Of a DNA stretch of 46,001 nucleotides, positions 16,646 to 24,772 are shown piece by piece. This stretch comes from DASWVC01 sp036401335. Its GTDB lineage: Bacteria; Verrucomicrobiota; Verrucomicrobiia; Chthoniobacterales; JAFAMB01. The stretch lies in NCBI GenBank assembly GCA_036401335.1, contig DASWVC010000260.1, positions 1 to 46,001 on the forward strand. The letters are read 5' to 3'. The notes beneath the pieces were generated by a model that saw only the letters and a program-made list of their open reading frames with translations, made no database searches and was not told the DNA's origin. The stretch's first letter is position 1. Each line of letters opens with the position of its first letter. The position numbers and the translations under genes were made by a program.

Positions 16646-19600
16646 GCGGTGTCCCGTTGACAAGGCGAGGCCGGCGGGTTTGCGTCCCATTCCACCCGGG
16701 CCAGGTAGGTGGTGCGCGGCCGGGTGTTCAGGTCGCCCAACATGGAGTAGTTCGAGGCCAGCGTTTTCAAACGGGACACGTGGGACTTCGGATCGGCCAC
16801 ATTGCCAAAAGAAATGGCGTCGGCCGGGCACGCCTGCGCACAGGCCGGGATGACTTCGCCGTCCCGGATGGGCCGGTTCTCTTCCTGGGCTTGAATTTGC
16901 GCAGTGCGGATTCGTTGCACGCAGTACGTGCATTTCTCCATCACTCCCCGGCTGCGGACGGTAACCTGCGGGTTCCAGACGAGCTGCGCGCTCGGGGTCG
17001 CGGTGTCGGCGTACTGCAGGAAATTAAACCGACGTACTTTGTACGGGCAGTTATTCGAACAGTACCGCGTCCCCACGCAGCGGTTGTACACCTGTTGGTT
17101 AAGGCCGTCGGCACTGTGCAGCGTGGCCTCAACCGGACACACCAGTTCGCACGGGGCGTTTTCGCAATGCATGCACGGCACCGGCTGCTGGTAAACCTGG
17201 GGGTTGGCCGGGTCCCCCTCAAAATAATGATCGACCCGGATCCAATGCATTTCCCGTCCGCGCGATACCTCCCGCGCTCCGACCGAGGGAATGTTGTTTT
17301 CGGCCTGGCAGGCAAGGACGCACGCGCTGCACCCGATGCAGCTGGTGAGGTTGATCACCATGCCCCACTGGTAAGCCGCCGTGTTTAACGAGGCCGGGCC
17401 GTAAAGCGTCTGGTTCTGTTCCGGGTCCGGTTCCCTGCCCTCCGCGCGCTTGCCCTGCGCAAAGGCCGTCAAGGGGAGGACCCGAAAGAAGTCACGCCCT
17501 TCCAAAGAGTGATGGAGGTGGGTCTGCGCGAGCTCGGCGTGCCGATCCGACCGGGTCACTTCCACGTCCCGGCAGAACCATAGGCCGGAGGAAGGGCGCA
17601 ACCGGTACGTATTTACGCCCACCCCGTCGCCCACGCGTCCCGCCCGGGAGCGGCCGTTGCCCAGGTAAAGGGTTATGGTGCGTGCGGCTTGACCGGGTTG
17701 AATCCAGACGGGGATTTCCACTTCAGCCCCTTGGTGGCGAATCCGGATCGCGTCACCGTTTTGCACCCGGAGCTCCTGGGCGGCAGCCGGACTGACGATC
17801 GCCGGGTTACCCCAGGTGACCTTGCTGAACGGTTTAGGCAGTTCCTGGAGCCATGCGTTGTTGGCGAACTGTCCGTCCCAGATGGTGGGGTCCGGCGCGA
17901 ACACCACCTCGTATCCTTGCCCGGCTGTTTCCTCGGACCGGGCGGAGCCCGGCAGGGAACCTCCGCCCGTCGATGTCCCAAGTTCCGGCGTGGCGGTGTC
18001 GGCAATCACGCCATCGCTCAGCGCCTGTCGCCACCGCTTCTCGAAATCGCCGTCCGGGACAAGGCGCTGCCGCCAGAATTCGCGCACGATCTCATGGGCC
18101 TGAGCGGCGGGCTGGCTCAGGAAAGCAGCCATCAGTTCATGGACCGACACTCCGCCGTAAAGGGGTGCGATCAGAGGTTGGACAATCGAGGTTTCGCCGT
18201 GCACCGCCCTCACGTCGGACCACCCTTCCAAGAAATGCTGCTCCGGAACGTGCCAGCGGCAACAAGCCGTCGTCTCGTCTTCGTACAGTCCCAGGTAAAG
18301 GGAAAAGCGGGCGCGGCCAAGTTTTTCGCCGAGGCGGAAATCGGCGGGCGCGGTGAATACGGGATTGCCGCCGAGGATGACAATCCCATCCGCCGCATTG
18401 GATTCGAGGTCGTGGACAAGCTCAGCCATTGAAGCCAGGTGATCGACCGGTTGTGCCGCGGCCGGTTGACGGTACACGACCGTCTGCCCCGCGTTGCCGA
18501 GGGCCTGATTCAAGGCGTGGACCAGCGCGTGCGTCTCGGCGTCCTGGCCTGGGCCGACCAGCACGAGGCTTCGGCCACGGTGCTCCCGCAACGCCGCCGT
18601 GGCTGTGTCCAACCAAAGGCGCACCCCGCCTTCGGCTTTTCGGGCCGGCGAAGGACCAAGTCCCAGTTGTGCACCGAGAGTCCACGCAAGCCACTTCATG
18701 TCGGCTGCAGCCATCGGCAGGCGCGCTTGCGCCATCGAGCCGGTGATCGTGAGGGTAGGTTCCGCCACCAACAAGGCGTTCGGCTGCAGGAAACCAACTT
18801 GGTCGAAACGCCGGCGGCTCGTGAATGCTTTCGTGAGTCGAAGCCGGTCCGGTGCCAGAAACAGGAAATCGTAATCCAGGCTGACGATCACGTCGGCGTT
18901 CTCGAGGCGGTAATCGGGCTCCGCCAACTGACCGAGCGCGAGTTGCGCACCTTGGTGGATTGACCACCGCGAAATCGGTTCCCATTGGTGCCATTTCATC
19001 GCCGGCAACGTCGCGCGCAGGGCCTCGATCTGTGCCGCCAGCGCTGGCGACGTGACCGACCCGGTCAGCAGACGAAAGTGCCGGCCCTGTTCCGGTCGGT
19101 GCCGCTCCACTTCTTCCAGCACCGCCTCAAGCATCGCCCCATGTGGCTCAATGTTGCCGTCGTGAAGGACGGTGCGCGAACGGTCGGGATCGTAAAGCTG
19201 CAGCACGGCTGCCTGCTCGAACGGGCCGGCCGCACCCAGGCTGGCCGGATGGGAAGGGTTGCCTTCGATCTTTGTCGGGCGGCCCTCGTTGCTTCTTACC
19301 AGCAAGCCGGTCCCGAACCCACCGAGGGCCATCGCGGTCGCAAACTGCAGCGGACGGTCCGCTTTAATGTTTTCGGGCTGGTCCACGTAAGGAACAATCT
19401 TTGTCTGCGGCGGCCGCGCACACCCCGCCAGGCCCGCCATCGCCAAGGCTGCCCCCATCACCCTCAGGAATTCACGCCGCCCCACCCCGTCGCCGAACTC
19501 CGCCGCGCCGTGCGGGAATTCCCGTCGAGCCCACACCCAAAACTCTTCCGAGCCCGTCAGTTCGTCGAGGCTGCGCCAAAGAGGCCGGGACGACGCCTCC

Positions 19601-19683
19601 GGACTCACCGCTGCCTCGACGATGGGCAGAGCCGGCCGGGGCTCGCCTGAGGGTGAATTAGTCTTAGCCTTGCGGTCGGTCAT
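16642..19683 (-). CDS. actB: Alternative complex III iron-sulfur subunit ActB (fused molybdopterin-like and ferredoxin domains)
   Basis: A 1013-residue fusion. A twin-arginine signal (Arg69-Arg70, RREFL) precedes a lipid-type Cys88, fitting Tat export and attachment on the periplasmic side. The large central region resembles the molybdopterin oxidoreductase fold, which in ACIII has lost its cofactor. The C-terminal third carries four cysteine clusters (beginning CIGCSAC, CMHC, CVGTRYC and CTYC), ligands for three 4Fe-4S and one 3Fe-4S centre. These pass electrons from quinol at ActC to the ActA haems. The ATG overlapping the actA stop was chosen; an in-frame extension to 20013 lies inside actA and is not protein-like. 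Confidence 0.96.
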   Translation of the reverse strand: MTDRKAKTNSPSGEPRPALPIVEAAVSPEASSRPLWRSLDELTGSEEFWVWARREFPHGAAEFGDGVGRREFLRVMGAALAMAGLAGCARPPQTKIVPYVDQPENIKADRPLQFATAMALGGFGTGLLVRSNEGRPTKIEGNPSHPASLGAAGPFEQAAVLQLYDPDRSRTVLHDGNIEPHGAMLEAVLEEVERHRPEQGRHFRLLTGSVTSPALAAQIEALRATLPAMKWHQWEPISRWSIHQGAQLALGQLAEPDYRLENADVIVSLDYDFLFLAPDRLRLTKAFTSRRRFDQVGFLQPNALLVAEPTLTITGSMAQARLPMAAADMKWLAWTLGAQLGLGPSPARKAEGGVRLWLDTATAALREHRGRSLVLVGPGQDAETHALVHALNQALGNAGQTVVYRQPAAAQPVDHLASMAELVHDLESNAADGIVILGGNPVFTAPADFRLGEKLGRARFSLYLGLYEDETTACCRWHVPEQHFLEGWSDVRAVHGETSIVQPLIAPLYGGVSVHELMAAFLSQPAAQAHEIVREFWRQRLVPDGDFEKRWRQALSDGVIADTATPELGTSTGGGSLPGSARSEETAGQGYEVVFAPDPTIWDGQFANNAWLQELPKPFSKVTWGNPAIVSPAAAQELRVQNGDAIRIRHQGAEVEIPVWIQPGQAARTITLYLGNGRSRAGRVGDGVGVNTYRLRPSSGLWFCRDVEVTRSDRHAELAQTHLHHSLEGRDFFRVLPLTAFAQGKRAEGREPDPEQNQTLYGPASLNTAAYQWGMVINLTSCIGCSACVLACQAENNIPSVGAREVSRGREMHWIRVDHYFEGDPANPQVYQQPVPCMHCENAPCELVCPVEATLHSADGLNQQVYNRCVGTRYCSNNCPYKVRRFNFLQYADTATPSAQLVWNPQVTVRSRGVMEKCTYCVQRIRTAQIQAQEENRPIRDGEVIPACAQACPADAISFGNVADPKSHVSRLKTLASNYSMLGDLNTRPRTTYLARVEWDANPPASPCQRDTA

Positions 19684-20375
19684 CGGTGGCAGGTCGAGCA
19701 GTCGGTGAGTTCGCGCACGGATGGGACGTCCGCTACCTTCTTCAGCACAGCGCGCTTCGCCTCCGGATCTGCGTCGAGGCGCCAATCGAGCGTAAAAACC
19801 TGCGGCGGTTGAAACACCGCATCCGGCGGTGCGAAGGCGGCTGCCGGGTGCCGGTGACACTCCAGGCACCAGCCCATCTGCAACGTCGCCTGCTTTTTCA
19901 TGAGGGGCATGCTCTGGACGTCGCCGTGGCATTTCGTGCAACTGATGCCATTGTTCACGTGGACGCGGTGGTTGAAATAGACGTAGTCCGCCAGGTTGTG
20001 CACCCGCGTCCACCGGATCGGCAGCCCCGAGCTCAGGCTGTTACGCACCGGCTGGAGCACAGGCGCTTCCGTCCATATCTGGGAGTGGCACGTCATGCAG
20101 GTGTGCGTGTCCGGCATGCCTGCGTCAGCGGTTTTGGTGACGGTGCTGTGACAGTATTGGCAGTCGATGCCTAACCCGGCCACGTGGTGCTGGTGGCTGA
20201 ACGGCACCGGTTGGTCAACCGGCACGCCGACTTGGGTGGCGTAGGAAGAAAACGAGAACCGGTAGGCAGCCACTCCGCCACCCACCAATGCGAGCGGGAA
20301 GATGATGAGTAGGGTCTTGAACCAAAGGCTGACCCGGGGTGAGAATATCTGAGCCATCTCCTGAACGCGCCGCAC
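19680..20375 (-). CDS. actA: Alternative complex III pentahaem cytochrome c ActA
   Basis: A 231-residue protein with one N-terminal membrane helix (about 18-40) and five CxxCH haem motifs: CQYCH, CMTCH, CTKCH, CLECH and CSTCH. This is the class III-like pentahaem cytochrome that receives electrons from ActB. It is the first gene of the operon. Two starts are possible: GTG at 20375 (used here), or ATG at 20357, which gives 225 residues but has AGGAG abutting the start codon. The last CxxCH sits at the very C-terminus, two residues from the ATGA overlap with actB. Confidence 0.95.
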   Translation of the reverse strand: MRRVQEMAQIFSPRVSLWFKTLLIIFPLALVGGGVAAYRFSFSSYATQVGVPVDQPVPFSHQHHVAGLGIDCQYCHSTVTKTADAGMPDTHTCMTCHSQIWTEAPVLQPVRNSLSSGLPIRWTRVHNLADYVYFNHRVHVNNGISCTKCHGDVQSMPLMKKQATLQMGWCLECHRHPAAAFAPPDAVFQPPQVFTLDWRLDADPEAKRAVLKKVADVPSVRELTDCSTCHR

Positions 20376-20473
20376 CGTGCCCGTGAACCGTCACGCGACA
20401 ACCCCATTCGGGTGAGCCGGCCACGTTGGACTGGCCGCACGAGGAACATTTGAAGATTAGAACAAAAACGGTG
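20376..20473. promoter_or_regulatory. Divergent intergenic region driving the act-cta operon
   Basis: This 98-base gap separates the start of the minus-strand act-cta operon from a plus-strand DUF1360 gene, so it must hold the promoter for the 12-gene respiratory operon unless that lies further upstream. I see no convincing -35/-10 pair or long operator. Confidence 0.35.
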
Positions 20474-21106
20474 ATGCCCGTCCAGGCTGCTCTGGCTTCC
20501 CGTGCTGCCGAAGCCAGCGCTGCCGTTACGAAAAAGCAGGAGTGGCGCACCCGAATCACCGAGCCGGTGCGATGGTATTTCGTGAACACGGGTGCAACGC
20601 CAAAGCGAAATGGTAACGCAAAGGGGCCGGATGTCTTCAGCGGGTACGGACAGCCCGACAAACCCTTCGCAAGTTACGGTGCCCTCGCCGCTGTTTACGC
20701 CAGCCTCTTTTCCGGCCTCTTGTTTGTCACCCACCGGCGAGGGGCGATGCCGGAGCGCATCGAGGCCCGCGACATCGGTTTGCTGGCCCTGGCCACCTTC
20801 CGGCTCAGCCGCCTGGTGACCAAGGACAAAGTCATGAGCAGCTTCCGCGCGCCATTCACCAGGTTTGAGGAACCGGCCGGCGCCGGCGAAGTCGAAGAAG
20901 ACGCCCGCGGAGACGGTTTGCAAAGAGCCATCGGCGATCTTTTGACCTGCCCGTACTGCGTCGGCTTGTGGATCGCCACCGGCCTGGCGTTCGGCCTCGC
21001 CTTGGCGCCGCGTTCCACCCGGCTTCTGGCGTCCATTCTCGCCACGGTTGCAGGCTCGGATGCCCTTAATCACGGGTACCTGATGCTAAAGGAAAAGACG
21101 CAGTAA
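20474..21106 (+). CDS. DUF1360 family membrane protein
   Basis: A 210-residue protein matching the DUF1360 pattern. A hydrophobic segment (about 70-90) is followed by a region with RLSRLVTKDKV near the centre, then the diagnostic DLLTCPYCVGLW motif and a second helix. The family is found in Bacillus (YjcA-like) and many other bacteria; its function is unknown. The first 60 residues are Ala/Lys-rich and unlike the family, so the true start may be further in. An in-frame TTG at 20426 would lengthen it by 16 residues. It is divergent from actA and has no obvious partner gene. Confidence 0.8.
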   Translation: MPVQAALASRAAEASAAVTKKQEWRTRITEPVRWYFVNTGATPKRNGNAKGPDVFSGYGQPDKPFASYGALAAVYASLFSGLLFVTHRRGAMPERIEARDIGLLALATFRLSRLVTKDKVMSSFRAPFTRFEEPAGAGEVEEDARGDGLQRAIGDLLTCPYCVGLWIATGLAFGLALAPRSTRLLASILATVAGSDALNHGYLMLKEKTQ

Positions 21107-21328
21107 AGCGGTGCCGGCGAGTCCCTGCCGACAAACGCCTACGTGGTTTGCGCCTTTACGCCGCCGGATCTGGCATCCGACCACCCAGTACCGATCACAC
21201 GTCAGTACTCTGCAAAGCCCGCCGCCTCGCTCCCTGACCGCCGAACCCACCGTTGCGCGATCGATATCGCCACCGTCCTGGGTGAGCCAGGGACAAGCCT
21301 CGCAATGATTCGCCAGACCGCATTGAAC

Positions 21329-21727
21329 ATGAATCCATCCAACACCGAAACGGTTGTCGCGCTCTACGCGGCATTGGGAGAGCAAAATCTGTCTGCCCTT
21401 TCTGAGGCGGCCGGCGCCGACATCGTCATCACATAAACATCGGAGTAACCTTGGGGAGGTACATATCACGGCGCGCAAGGCCTGAACGCTTTCCTCACCC
21501 AGCTGGCCCGGCACGTTCAAGCGAAGGTCGAGGTCGAGGAATGCTTTGAAGCGGGCGAACAAGTCATCGTGATCGGGAGAACCGTCGGCGAGGTGCGCGC
21601 CGCCGGAGCAAAGTTCGCCGTGCGGGTCGTGCACGTCTGGACGGTGCAGGAAGGCAAGGTGACGCGCTTCGAACCTTACGTGGATACCCCGACAATGCAG
21701 CAGGCCTTGGCGTCTTCTGCCCGATGA
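21329..21727 (+). pseudogene. SnoaL-like (NTF2-fold) protein interrupted by two in-frame TAA codons
   Basis: Reading one frame from the ATG at 21329 gives a SnoaL/NTF2-like protein of about 130 residues: an N-terminal helix (ETVVALYAALGEQNLSAL), DIVIT, a PWGGTYHGAQGL segment typical of the family, and a C-terminal sheet ending in VTRFEPYVDTPTMQQAL. TAA occurs at 21434-21436 and again at 21446-21448, only three codons apart, with no frameshift; the frame then stays open to the TGA at 21725-21727. TAA is not a known recoding codon, so this is most simply a recently inactivated gene or two sequencing errors. An upstream in-frame ATG at 21305 is also possible. Confidence 0.7.
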
Positions 21728-22080
21728 TTCGAGGGTCCGTCGACCGACAGAAGAGTTCTCGGCTACTGACCTGGCGTCGAAAATACGGACAGGGCTTTCG
21801 GTCCGCTCGCGGGGTTGGTTGACGGTGTCACGGTGGTATCGAATTCCAAAAGGCGAGTGGAAACGCTTCGGATCATGAAACGTTTCGGTGTGATCGAAGG
21901 GCTACGCGGGCGTCGAAGGCAGGCGCTCAGCCATCGGCTCTGGCATTGAAGGGCACCTTCGCCGTGAAATGCCGTTGAATCCCGAGCCAGGCCCGCTATT
22001 TTCCGAATGCTGGTTCCGTGTCCTCGCGTCACGTCCCGCGCCACTTAGGCCGGCCTCCGCTGCACGGAAGGCAAGATCCT
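21728..22080. other. 353-base stretch without a supported gene
   Basis: Between the SnoaL-like pseudogene and the beta-propeller gene there is no open frame with protein-like composition and no RNA that I recognise. A minus-strand frame of 93 codons covers part of it (21763-22044), but its residues resemble no family and it has no start signal. The stretch may hold remnants of degraded genes, in keeping with the broken gene beside it. Confidence 0.5.
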
Positions 22081-22746
22081 ATGACCTCGAAACTCGCCGC
22101 CATCGTAGAACACCGCCGTTTGCCTTCCCCTGCCCCAACCCCGCAGGCGCTGGCTTGGCACGCAGGCAGCTTATGGATTGGTTCGCGCGATGGCCGCCGC
22201 GTTTACGGCATCAACCCGCAGGGGTGGACGGTAACTGAGGAAACGGCAGCGCCAGGCATTCCCTGGGCAGCGGTTTCAATGCAGGATGCCCTTTGCTTTA
22301 CGAGTGGTGAAAGTGCGGACGATGACCGCTACTTGCGCCGCTATGTACCGGGGCATGGTTTCGATGAATCCTACCGTGTTGCCATCCCCGAGTTCACCGG
22401 CTCGTACCTGAGTTTCGACGGTCAGCACCTCTACGTGAGCCAATGGTACAAGCACCGGCTCCTAAAGCTTGATCCGCGTGGCCAGGTCCTCCGCACGATC
22501 GAGATTGGAGCAGAAATCTCCGGTCACGCGTTTGTCGGAAACCATCTGTACGTGCTCCGCGGCACGGAACAAGACGGCGAGAACTGGCGACTGGCCCGGC
22601 TCGACTTAAAGGAGGCGACGCTACGCATTGAGGAACTCGCTCGCGTACCGTTCGCCTGCCGCTCGCTGACGTTCGACGGAAACTATTTCTGGACGAACCA
22701 TCGAGCAGCGAACGAGACCGTGGCTTTTTCCGGGTCCGAACCCTGA
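22081..22746 (+). CDS. Beta-propeller protein resembling glutamine cyclotransferase / SMP-30-like folds
   Basis: A 221-residue protein built of repeated blades with Trp/Tyr and Gly-Asp turns, for example LAWHAGSLWIGSRDGRRVYGI, LSFDGQHLYVSQWYKHRLLKLDP and FVGNHLYVLRGTE. This pattern suits a five- to six-bladed propeller of the glutaminyl-cyclotransferase or YncE-like type. No signal peptide is visible, so it is likely cytosolic. The ATG at 22081 was preferred over 22018 because a GGAAGG sequence lies about 10 bases before it. No catalytic residues are firmly recognised. It is convergent with the glycosyltransferase gene that follows. Confidence 0.72.
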   Translation: MTSKLAAIVEHRRLPSPAPTPQALAWHAGSLWIGSRDGRRVYGINPQGWTVTEETAAPGIPWAAVSMQDALCFTSGESADDDRYLRRYVPGHGFDESYRVAIPEFTGSYLSFDGQHLYVSQWYKHRLLKLDPRGQVLRTIEIGAEISGHAFVGNHLYVLRGTEQDGENWRLARLDLKEATLRIEELARVPFACRSLTFDGNYFWTNHRAANETVAFSGSEP

Positions 22747-22912
22747 TTAGCAATCCGCTCTTAACCTCTCTCGAGGGGGCTGGACGGCGTCCTTGCCTTA
22801 CCCCTCTTGTGCTTGGGGCAAGTCCCCTGCCAGGGAAGGCGTGACCCCCACATTCGTCCACCCCGACATCCCAGTGGCGCTAAGATAAGAGGGCGTTGGG
22901 GACGGTAAAGGG

Positions 22913-23788
22913 TCACCGGACCGGCGGCGGCGAGTCCCTTCGCCGCGGATCGGTTCTCCCATCACGTGCAACCACGCTGCGCCGCTTCCGCGCTGATTCG
23001 AAAGCAATGACCAGCGTCGCGTAAGCAAGCAGAGCGAGCGCCAAAAAGGCCAGGGGAGGAATTCGGACGGATTGTCCGGCCACGAGCGAGGCGCTGGCGT
23101 CGGCAAGCCGGAGCAAGTAAAACCGGTCTCCGCCGGTAAGCCGTTCCTCGTGGGTGTACTGCGGCAAGAACCCCAGGACTTTGCTGCCCGCCTGAGCGGC
23201 ATAAGGCAGGTAAAGCGCCGCGGCCAGCGTTCCTCCGGCTAAAGCAGGTCTGGGCCCGCAGAGCGCCGCGAAGGCGCCCACCGTGAGCAGCAGCATCAGT
23301 GCGTCGACGTGGCCGGCTCCGGCAAACTCCCAGACGGGAAGCGGGTGCCAGGCATAAGCCAGCACCCGCTTCCGCGGCAGGCCGGCTTGCGCCAGAAGCG
23401 CAAGCAGGATCAATACCATCCCGCAATCCGCGGCGGCCATCGCGGCCTTCATCCCGGTAACGGAGCCCCGGACCCGGGTGACCAACCAAAAGAAGAGCTG
23501 GGCGGCGGGCGGGTAGATGGTGCGCGCGTACTCCTTCCGGTTTATGTCTGGGCAAATGTCGGAATCCCGCAGGAACGAGAGGTGAGGATCGGCTGGCGGA
23601 TACAGGTAGGGGTTAATGCCTGCCCCTTGCACGCAGCCATCCCACACGTAACGGTAGACGTCGGTGGACAACCGGGGCCGGTTCAGCGGCACCAGCAACG
23701 CACGAAAGAGCACCGCAAACGCCAAGATCCAAAAGAGGGTGGAGCGCTCGCTTAGCGAAGCCACCGCGTCTGGCGAGAATAAACCCAT
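22913..23788 (-). CDS. Shortened GT-C-type membrane glycosyltransferase
   Basis: A 291-residue polytopic protein. The N-terminal part matches GT-C/DUF2029-like mannosyltransferases: a DVYRYVWDGCVQGAGINPYL loop carrying the catalytic-type Asp, an IYPPAAQLFF loop and an AWHPLPVWEFAGAGHVDAL segment. Family members are usually 400 residues or more. Here the middle jumps from the RPALAGG segment directly into ALYLPYAAQAGSKVLGF, apparently losing two or three helices, and the C-terminal helices are also missing after residue 270. It may be a decayed but still open gene, or a natural short form. Its start lies one base after the stop of the TIGR04282-like gene, so the two are co-transcribed. Confidence 0.72.
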   Translation of the reverse strand: MGLFSPDAVASLSERSTLFWILAFAVLFRALLVPLNRPRLSTDVYRYVWDGCVQGAGINPYLYPPADPHLSFLRDSDICPDINRKEYARTIYPPAAQLFFWLVTRVRGSVTGMKAAMAAADCGMVLILLALLAQAGLPRKRVLAYAWHPLPVWEFAGAGHVDALMLLLTVGAFAALCGPRPALAGGTLAAALYLPYAAQAGSKVLGFLPQYTHEERLTGGDRFYLLRLADASASLVAGQSVRIPPLAFLALALLAYATLVIAFESARKRRSVVARDGRTDPRRRDSPPPVR

Positions 23789-23789
23789 A

Positions 23790-24578
23790 TCAAGCCGGCC
23801 GTCGGGGCGGCACCGCTAGAAATTCGCCTTCCCGCCGCTTTTCCAGAAAGCTGAGGAAGGCCCGGGTCCGCGGGGCGAGAAATCCAGTGCGACGCCCCGG
23901 CAGTTCGCCCCGGAATTCCCGGGCGAGGAACTGCAGGCCGGCGGAGTCGTCCACATCGTGCCAGGGCGGCAGCACGTGAGCACGAAGCCCCGCCCGTTGG
24001 ATCGCTGCCAATGTTTGGTCAAACACCTGCCCGGTGCTCCACGCGATGCCGGCAAAAAGGTCCGGCGGAGCCTGATGGACGCCAAGGACGTAGTAGCCGC
24101 CGTCGTCGGCGGGTCCGATCACAGCGGCGTGCGGGTCCGCTTTCAACACCTGCAGCAATTTCAGGTAGCAGGCCGGCGGCACCGTAGGGCTGTCGGAGTC
24201 GATCAGGGCAACCGCGTCACAACCCAACAACAGCAGGTCTTCAATAACCCCGCGCAGGCGTCCTCCAAGGTCAGTCACCCGCTGGGGAAGCAGTGGAATG
24301 TCCGAAGCTATAAGCCCGGCCAACTCGGCTTCAGCACCCAACGGGGCGTAGGCGGCCACCGGTTGGCCAAATGGATCGGCCGCGGACACCGCAGCTAACG
24401 CCTCCGCGGTATCCTGGTAAAAACACCTGCTTAAAGCGGCGGCCGTCTCCGGGTGCAGTGGCGGACAAAGGCGCGTTTTGGATTGGCCGGCGCGCGGTGC
24501 TTTTATCATGACGGCCAGCGCGCACCTGCCTTTCAGGATCGGTTCCGGAGCGGGAGGATGGAGAATGCGGTGATCCAT
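23790..24578 (-). CDS. TIGR04282-type (DUF2064) nucleotidyl/glycosyl transferase-like protein
   Basis: A 262-residue cytosolic protein of the GT-A-like fold. Signatures are the N-terminal IKAPRAGQSKTRL loop (about 27-39), the LIDSDSPTVP acidic centre near the middle and the DDGGYYVLGV segment. Members commonly sit beside membrane glycosyltransferases and have been named arsenosugar or CofC-like; the substrate here is unknown. The ATG at 24578 was chosen over an in-frame TTG at 24584. It is translated just ahead of the shortened GT-C gene and divergent from the alcohol dehydrogenase gene. Confidence 0.85.
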   Translation of the reverse strand: MDHRILHPPAPEPILKGRCALAVMIKAPRAGQSKTRLCPPLHPETAAALSRCFYQDTAEALAAVSAADPFGQPVAAYAPLGAEAELAGLIASDIPLLPQRVTDLGGRLRGVIEDLLLLGCDAVALIDSDSPTVPPACYLKLLQVLKADPHAAVIGPADDGGYYVLGVHQAPPDLFAGIAWSTGQVFDQTLAAIQRAGLRAHVLPPWHDVDDSAGLQFLAREFRGELPGRRTGFLAPRTRAFLSFLEKRREGEFLAVPPRRPA

Positions 24579-24657
24579 AGTCAAAACCGAAAATCAAGTA
24601 CAAAGGAGCTTTTCGGGGCACCAGATATTCTCGCACCTTTTCTTCCGCCGATAGGTC

Positions 24658-24678
24658 GGTTCCATTGGGGAATGGACC
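24658..24678. promoter_or_regulatory. Inverted repeat upstream of the alcohol dehydrogenase
   Basis: An imperfect inverted repeat (GGTTCCATT, loop GGGG, AATGGACC, one bulged T) sits about 95-115 bases before the alcohol dehydrogenase start, in the divergent gap with the TIGR04282-like gene. It could be an operator or a leader hairpin. No promoter could be placed with confidence. Confidence 0.3.
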
Positions 24679-24772
24679 TCTGGCAACCGGTACAGCCACA
24701 CGTAACCCGCAGGCGGTCGCCCACCTCTTCGGATGCAAAGCGGTTCGTATGCGTGTAAGCGTTTCAATTGCT

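Noticed and set aside
16642..20013. A 1123-residue ActB with a long N-terminal extension
   Set aside because: The first 110 residues lie inside actA and are Arg/Pro-rich. The ATG at 19683, overlapping the actA stop, puts the twin-arginine signal at a normal distance.
20171..21073. A 300-codon minus-strand frame covering the actA start and the DUF1360 gene
   Set aside because: It overlaps two genes with clear motifs on either strand and has no recognisable domain. Its VLIFKCSSCGQ piece is chance similarity to zinc ribbons.
21434..21448. Recoding of stop codons as selenocysteine or pyrrolysine in the SnoaL-like gene
   Set aside because: Both codons are TAA. Selenocysteine uses TGA and pyrrolysine TAG, and no insertion-element hairpin was seen after the site.
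21763..22044. A 93-codon minus-strand frame in the gene-free stretch
   Set aside because: No family resemblance, no start signal and ordinary chance length for this GC content.
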